Shown here in pieces: positions 6,850 to 9,587 of a DNA stretch of 9,587 nt. Both the position numbers and the translations under genes were made by a program. The stretch comes from JBILVQ01 sp044370375 (GTDB taxonomy: Bacteria; Bacteroidota; Bacteroidia; UBA4408): the NCBI GenBank assembly GCA_044370375.1, contig JBILVQ010000118.1, positions 1 to 9,587 of the forward strand, written 5' to 3'. The notes under the pieces are model-generated. The model did not search any database, was not told the origin of the DNA, and saw nothing but the letters and a program-made list of their open reading frames with translations. The first letter of the stretch is position 1. Each line of letters begins with the position of its first letter.

Positions 6850-8313
6850 ATGAGTACAGCCGACACAAAAATTGCCTATGAATCACAATTGGATCAATGG
6901 ATTCAAGGCGAAAAAGCAGCCGTTGAACTGATCAGGGTGATTGGTTCACTTTGGTTCGACAAATCTGTTGAATTGATTATTTTCAGAAACCAATTGGTTG
7001 ACCGCAGTGCCAGTGAGATTATTAATCTTCACCACTACGCGCACAACATTGTAAAAAAGCCTATCAATTTGCAGGATACTTTGGCCCTTGCGGCTGCCAT
7101 CTTGGATATTGCAGAAATAGCTCCGGCCAGAATTGACATCGGCCGTTTGGGTGCAGAATGGCTGCAAGTAAAGGACAGTGGTATCACTGTTAGCGACTTT
7201 GTTCGTAAACAATTGAACGATTTTATTGGAGCCAAAGGTCAAAGCATTGAACCCAAAGATGTTGTGCTTTATGGCTTTGGACGCATCGGTCGTTTGGCCG
7301 CACGTGAATTGATTGCACAGGCCGGCAAAGGAGAACAATTGCGTTTACGCGCCATTGTAACCCGCAGCAACTCCAACGAAGACATTACGAAAAGAGCCGA
7401 CCTATTGCGCGTTGACTCTGTGCATGGTCCTTTCCCCGGTACCGTTATCGAGGATTTTGAAAACAAATGTTTGATCATCAACGGTCATCAGGTACACATG
7501 ATTGCCGCCAAAAACGCTTTTGATATTGACTATACAGCCTTTGGCATCAGCGATGCCTTGTTGATTGACAATACCGGTGTTTCACGCGATCGTGAAGGCT
7601 TATCACAGCATTTGAAATCGAAGGGTGTTTCTAAAGTATTGTTGACTGCTCCCGGCAAAGGAGATATTCCAAACATTGTTTTTGGGGTAAACAACGGACA
7701 GTGGGACAGCAATGAAACTATTTTTTCTGCAGCCTCTTGTACCACCAATGCCATTGTGCCGGTGTTGCAGGTGATAGAAAACACTTTGGGCGTTGAGCGC
7801 GGCCATATTGAGACCATCCACTCCTATACCAACGACCAGAATTTATTAGATAACTACCATCCCAAATACAGAAGAGGTCGTTCTGCCCCGTTGAATCTGG
7901 TAATCACCGAGACCGGAGCTGATAAGGCTGTTGCCAAGGTATTGCCCGAATTGGCCGGAAAATTGACCGGTAACGCAGTACGTGTACCTACCCCTGATGT
8001 ATCATTGGCCATTCTTTCGCTTACCATTAAAAAGACAACCGATAAGGACCATGTTAATGGAATTTTAAAGGATGCTGCCTTGAATGGACCATTGGTTGAG
8101 CAAATTCAATACTCCTTTTCTAACGAACTGGTATCAACCGACCTAGTGGGTAACCCTTGTGCCTCTATTGTTGATAGTCCGGCCACCATTGTTTCAAAAG
8201 ACCAAAAGAACGTTATTTTGTACGTATGGTACGATAATGAGTATGGTTATACCCGTCAGGTAATCCGTTTGTCGAAAGAATTGGCAGGCGTAGTAAGGAT
8301 GCGTTATTATTAA
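6850..8313 (+). CDS. gap: Glyceraldehyde-3-phosphate dehydrogenase, long form with N-terminal extension
   Basis: Converts glyceraldehyde-3-phosphate, NAD(P)+ and phosphate to 1,3-bisphosphoglycerate in glycolysis and gluconeogenesis. 487 residues against about 330-340 for ordinary GAPDH. Residues 1-135 are a mostly helical extension with no motif I know, and the dinucleotide fold starts at YGFGRIGR (141-148). Catalytic Cys297 lies in ASCTTN and His324 in IHSYTNDQ, 27 residues apart as in classical enzymes (Cys149/His176). The phosphate-site TETGADKAV and RVPTPDVS are present, so the enzyme should be active. The usual NAD markers are changed: Asp32 is replaced by Arg172 (IVTRSN), and Leu187-Pro188 by Asn335-Tyr336 (LDNYHPKYRRGR). 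NADP or dual use is therefore possible. Long GAPDHs of this kind are known in Bacteroidota. The gene stands alone between two terminators. gapA or gapB sub-naming is not decided. Confidence 0.95.
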   Translation: MSTADTKIAYESQLDQWIQGEKAAVELIRVIGSLWFDKSVELIIFRNQLVDRSASEIINLHHYAHNIVKKPINLQDTLALAAAILDIAEIAPARIDIGRLGAEWLQVKDSGITVSDFVRKQLNDFIGAKGQSIEPKDVVLYGFGRIGRLAARELIAQAGKGEQLRLRAIVTRSNSNEDITKRADLLRVDSVHGPFPGTVIEDFENKCLIINGHQVHMIAAKNAFDIDYTAFGISDALLIDNTGVSRDREGLSQHLKSKGVSKVLLTAPGKGDIPNIVFGVNNGQWDSNETIFSAASCTTNAIVPVLQVIENTLGVERGHIETIHSYTNDQNLLDNYHPKYRRGRSAPLNLVITETGADKAVAKVLPELAGKLTGNAVRVPTPDVSLAILSLTIKKTTDKDHVNGILKDAALNGPLVEQIQYSFSNELVSTDLVGNPCASIVDSPATIVSKDQKNVILYVWYDNEYGYTRQVIRLSKELAGVVRMRYY

Positions 8314-8338
8314 TGGAAAAAGTTTTGATTAATCCAAC

Positions 8339-8372
8339 AAAAGCCTCGCGAAAGCGGGGCTTTTTGTTTTTT
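8339..8372 (+). terminator. Intrinsic terminator after gap
   Basis: An 11-bp stem (8339-8349 with 8354-8364, one T-G wobble) closed by a GAAA tetraloop (8350-8353) is followed by T-rich sequence TTTTTGTTTTTT (8361-8372). It lies 25 nt after the gap stop. On the opposite strand the same hairpin is followed by TTTTGTT, so it could also weakly stop transcripts coming from the right-hand minus-strand gene. Confidence 0.92.
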
Positions 8373-8480
8373 GGGTTTAACTTCAATGATTTTTTTTACT
8401 TCTAAATTGCGACTGTGACAAACTTTATTGCAAGGTGAACTATGGTAATTCGAAATTCTTAAATTTTTTTTTGTTAGCAT

Positions 8481-8633
8481 TTATTGCCTTGTCAACTCCA
8501 TTACAAGAATTTCCTCCATGTATGGTTCCCTGCTTTTTTTCCATGCCAACTTTAATTCTTTTTTGTTGAGTTTTATAATTTCTATGCTGCCTCCGTAATT
8601 TCCATTATTTGTATTTTTTGGAAATTCTGCCAT
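8481..8633 (-). CDS. Alternative reading: intact 50-residue small ORF
   Basis: If the frames above are not one broken gene, the downstream frame is itself a complete small ORF. ATG at 8633-8631 follows an in-frame TGA by one codon, and the product is 50 residues from MAEFPKNTNN to MELTRQ. It has no signal peptide or membrane helix and is Lys/Glu-rich with a likely helix around KLNKKELKLAWKKS. No good ribosome binding site or promoter is visible just upstream. This competes with the pseudogene call; I favour the pseudogene slightly because the preceding frame also looks coding. Confidence 0.25.
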   Translation of the reverse strand: MAEFPKNTNNGNYGGSIEIIKLNKKELKLAWKKSREPYMEEILVMELTRQ

Positions 8634-8685
8634 TGTTCATTAATTTCTGCCCTTACAAGATAAACCCTTTCCCACGGCTTAACGA

Positions 8686-8761
8686 TTGGAATGGAAAGCC
8701 GGCCCTCTGAATGTAAGCCAATGTTTCTGGTGTGGGCCTTGGGCCGCTTGGAATGGAAAGC
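8686..8761. repeat. 14-bp direct repeat TTGGAATGGAAAGC, two copies
   Basis: Identical copies occupy 8686-8699 and 8748-8761, with starts 62 bp apart. Between them lie GC-rich arms, CGGCCC after the first copy and GGGCCG before the second, which with the repeat edges form an imperfect inverted repeat (8696-8705 with 8741-8749, one bulge) around a 35-nt loop. On the minus strand each copy can encode Leu-Ser-Ile-Pro, but in different frames. This may mark a small duplication inside the decayed gene. Confidence 0.6.
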
Positions 8762-8866
8762 GTGACCCAGCCTTGTTCTTTTTTGTTAGTGTTTTATGTT
8801 TTAGGACCAGGTACTAAGCCTAACAATTCTTTTACCGGCTGGGGAAGCCCCTTTTTATTTTTTGAA

Positions 8867-9587
8867 TTATTTCCCCCGGCCCTGCATGACGATGAGTGCC
8901 GTATAAATCATGATGCGAAAGTCAACCGCCAAGCTCATGTTTTCAATGTATAAAATATCGTAGCGCAAACGTTCAACCATTTGCTCTACGTTTTCGGCAT
9001 AGCCATATTTTACTTGTCCCCAAGAGGTGATGCCGGGCCTTACCTTGTGCAAATGCCGGTAATGCGGAGCTACTTTCACGATTTGTTCAATGAAGAAGCT
9101 TCTTTCGGGACGAGGACCTACAATAGACATTTCGCCAATGAGCACATTATAAAACTGCGGCATTTCATCAAGACGAACTTTGCGCATGAACAATCCGAAG
9201 GGCGTGATGCGACTGTCGTTTTTGCTCGAAAGTGATGGTCCGTTTTTTTCAGCATCAATGTACATGCTGCGGAACTTGTATATTTTAAAGGGCTTGCCAT
9301 GACGGCCAATCCGCGAATGGGAATAGAGGGCCGGACCCTTAGACCCCATTTTTACAATGATACCAATGAGTAAATAAAACGGAGAAAAACCTATGAGCAC
9401 GGCAATGGAGGCAACTATGTCGATACCGCGTTTCACCACTTGTTGCCATACAGGCATGATGTTGTGTGATATTTCGATCAAGGGGGCGCCAAAGATGGAG
9501 GTCATTTTTACCGAACCTGATAATATATCATACATATCAGGAATGATTTTAATTATGACGGTAGTGCCTTCGAGGTCGGAAACTATT
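8867..9587 (-). CDS. Polyprenyl-phosphate sugar-1-phosphate transferase (WcaJ/exopolysaccharide type), C-terminal part
   Basis: Inner-membrane enzyme that moves a sugar-1-phosphate from a nucleotide sugar to undecaprenyl phosphate, starting a polysaccharide repeat unit. The frame is open to the window edge: 17 codons (IVSDLEGTTVIIKIIPD) precede the Met at 9535, so that Met is internal and the 5' part is missing. The 239 visible residues hold the end of the N-terminal region (VKMTSIFGAPLIEI), a membrane hairpin (KRGIDIVASIAVLIGFSPFY) and the bacterial sugar transferase domain. Landmarks are SRIGRHGKPFKIYKFRSM, RKVRLDEMPQFYNVLIGEMS followed by IVGPRPE, and VRPGITSWGQVKYGY. The domain ends intact at IMIYTALIVMQGRGK. 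Full family members are about 450-470 residues. The gene is convergent with gap and is probably part of a polysaccharide locus to the right. The transferred sugar cannot be told. Confidence 0.93.
   Translation of the reverse strand, partial: IVSDLEGTTVIIKIIPDMYDILSGSVKMTSIFGAPLIEISHNIMPVWQQVVKRGIDIVASIAVLIGFSPFYLLIGIIVKMGSKGPALYSHSRIGRHGKPFKIYKFRSMYIDAEKNGPSLSSKNDSRITPFGLFMRKVRLDEMPQFYNVLIGEMSIVGPRPERSFFIEQIVKVAPHYRHLHKVRPGITSWGQVKYGYAENVEQMVERLRYDILYIENMSLAVDFRIMIYTALIVMQGRGK

Larger units (their letters stand above)
8481..8785 (-). pseudogene. Possible frameshifted small gene, unknown function
   Basis: Two minus-strand open frames follow one another. The first runs from 8785 to a TAG at 8584-8582 and has no ATG in its upstream part; it includes EGRLSIPIVKPWERVYLVRA then EINEQWQNFQK. 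The second ends with a TAA at 8483-8481 and includes NYGGSIEIIKLNKKELKLAW and EPYMEEILVMELTRQ. Adding one A to the A6 run (T6 at 8614-8619 on the plus strand) joins them as NFQKNTNNGNYGG into about 101 codons. The joined sequence has the balanced residue mix of real protein. No start codon is seen, and the upstream part near the repeat is uncertain. It is either a remnant, an assembly or read error in a homopolymer, or chance. I do not recognise the product. Confidence 0.35.
8373..8866. other. 494-bp stretch without an intact conventional gene
   Basis: This lies between the convergent gap gene and the sugar transferase gene. Bases 8373-8480 are A/T-rich with T-runs and no recognised element. 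Bases 8481-8785 carry minus-strand open frames that look like a decayed or frameshifted small gene. Bases 8686-8761 hold a 14-bp direct repeat. Bases 8786-8866 are short T-rich spacer with a weak GC hairpin (8841-8851). No tRNA, riboswitch, insertion-sequence ends or CRISPR repeats are seen. Confidence 0.6.

Noticed and set aside
8557..8802. Two similar T-rich stretches (TTCTTTTTTGTT at about 8557 and 8776)
   Set aside because: The resemblance is mainly low-complexity T-run sequence, which recurs elsewhere in the window.
8841..8863. GGGG-AAG-CCCC hairpin followed by T-runs as a plus-strand terminator
   Set aside because: The stem has only four pairs and a three-base loop, and no plus-strand gene ends nearby; gap already has a strong terminator.
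8732..8953. 73-codon open frame on the plus strand
   Set aside because: It overlaps the conserved C-terminus of the sugar transferase on the other strand, shows no recognisable protein features and has no promoter or ribosome binding site.

Overview
The window looks like a chromosomal stretch from a member of the Bacteroidota. Three things point there. The primary sigma factor is the short form of about 287 residues with no region 1.1. The best promoters fit the Bacteroidota pattern (TTG, about 19 bases, TAnnTTTG) rather than -35/-10 boxes. The glyceraldehyde-3-phosphate dehydrogenase is the long form with an N-terminal extension. Start codons mostly lack a strong Shine-Dalgarno sequence, which also fits. 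No close species match can be made from the sequence alone.

Left part, minus strand: bases 1-146 hold the 5' end of a gene for a secreted protein of unknown function, with its own promoter. Next comes a tight five-gene minus-strand cluster, read from 4045 down to 335. Its order is an unknown membrane-anchored protein, dapF (lysine and peptidoglycan precursor), an unknown 182-residue protein, purC (purine synthesis), and a tRNA1(Val) m6A37-type methyltransferase. Junctions are 0 nt, a 7-nt overlap, 2 nt and 2 nt, so it is almost certainly one transcript with coupled translation. dapF appears to start with TTG directly after the preceding stop.

Middle, plus strand: divergent from that cluster are an HtrA/DegP-type envelope serine protease (two PDZ domains), rpoD (primary sigma factor, under a near-perfect Bacteroidota promoter), and the long-form gap gene. 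rpoD and gap each end in a clear intrinsic terminator. A possible gap promoter overlaps the rpoD terminator and is followed by a run of eight G.

Right part: from 8373 to 8866 there is no intact conventional gene. On the minus strand this stretch carries what looks like a decayed or frameshifted small gene, where one extra A in an A6 run would join two open frames into about 101 codons. It also has a 14-bp direct repeat. From 8867 to the window end, on the minus strand, is the C-terminal part of a polyprenyl-phosphate sugar-1-phosphate transferase, probably at the edge of a polysaccharide locus.

Most of the window is housekeeping. I did not find a convincing new multi-gene system. The points most worth following are the GAPDH residues that suggest altered cofactor use, the two unknown proteins in the dapF-purC cluster, and the frameshifted small gene.
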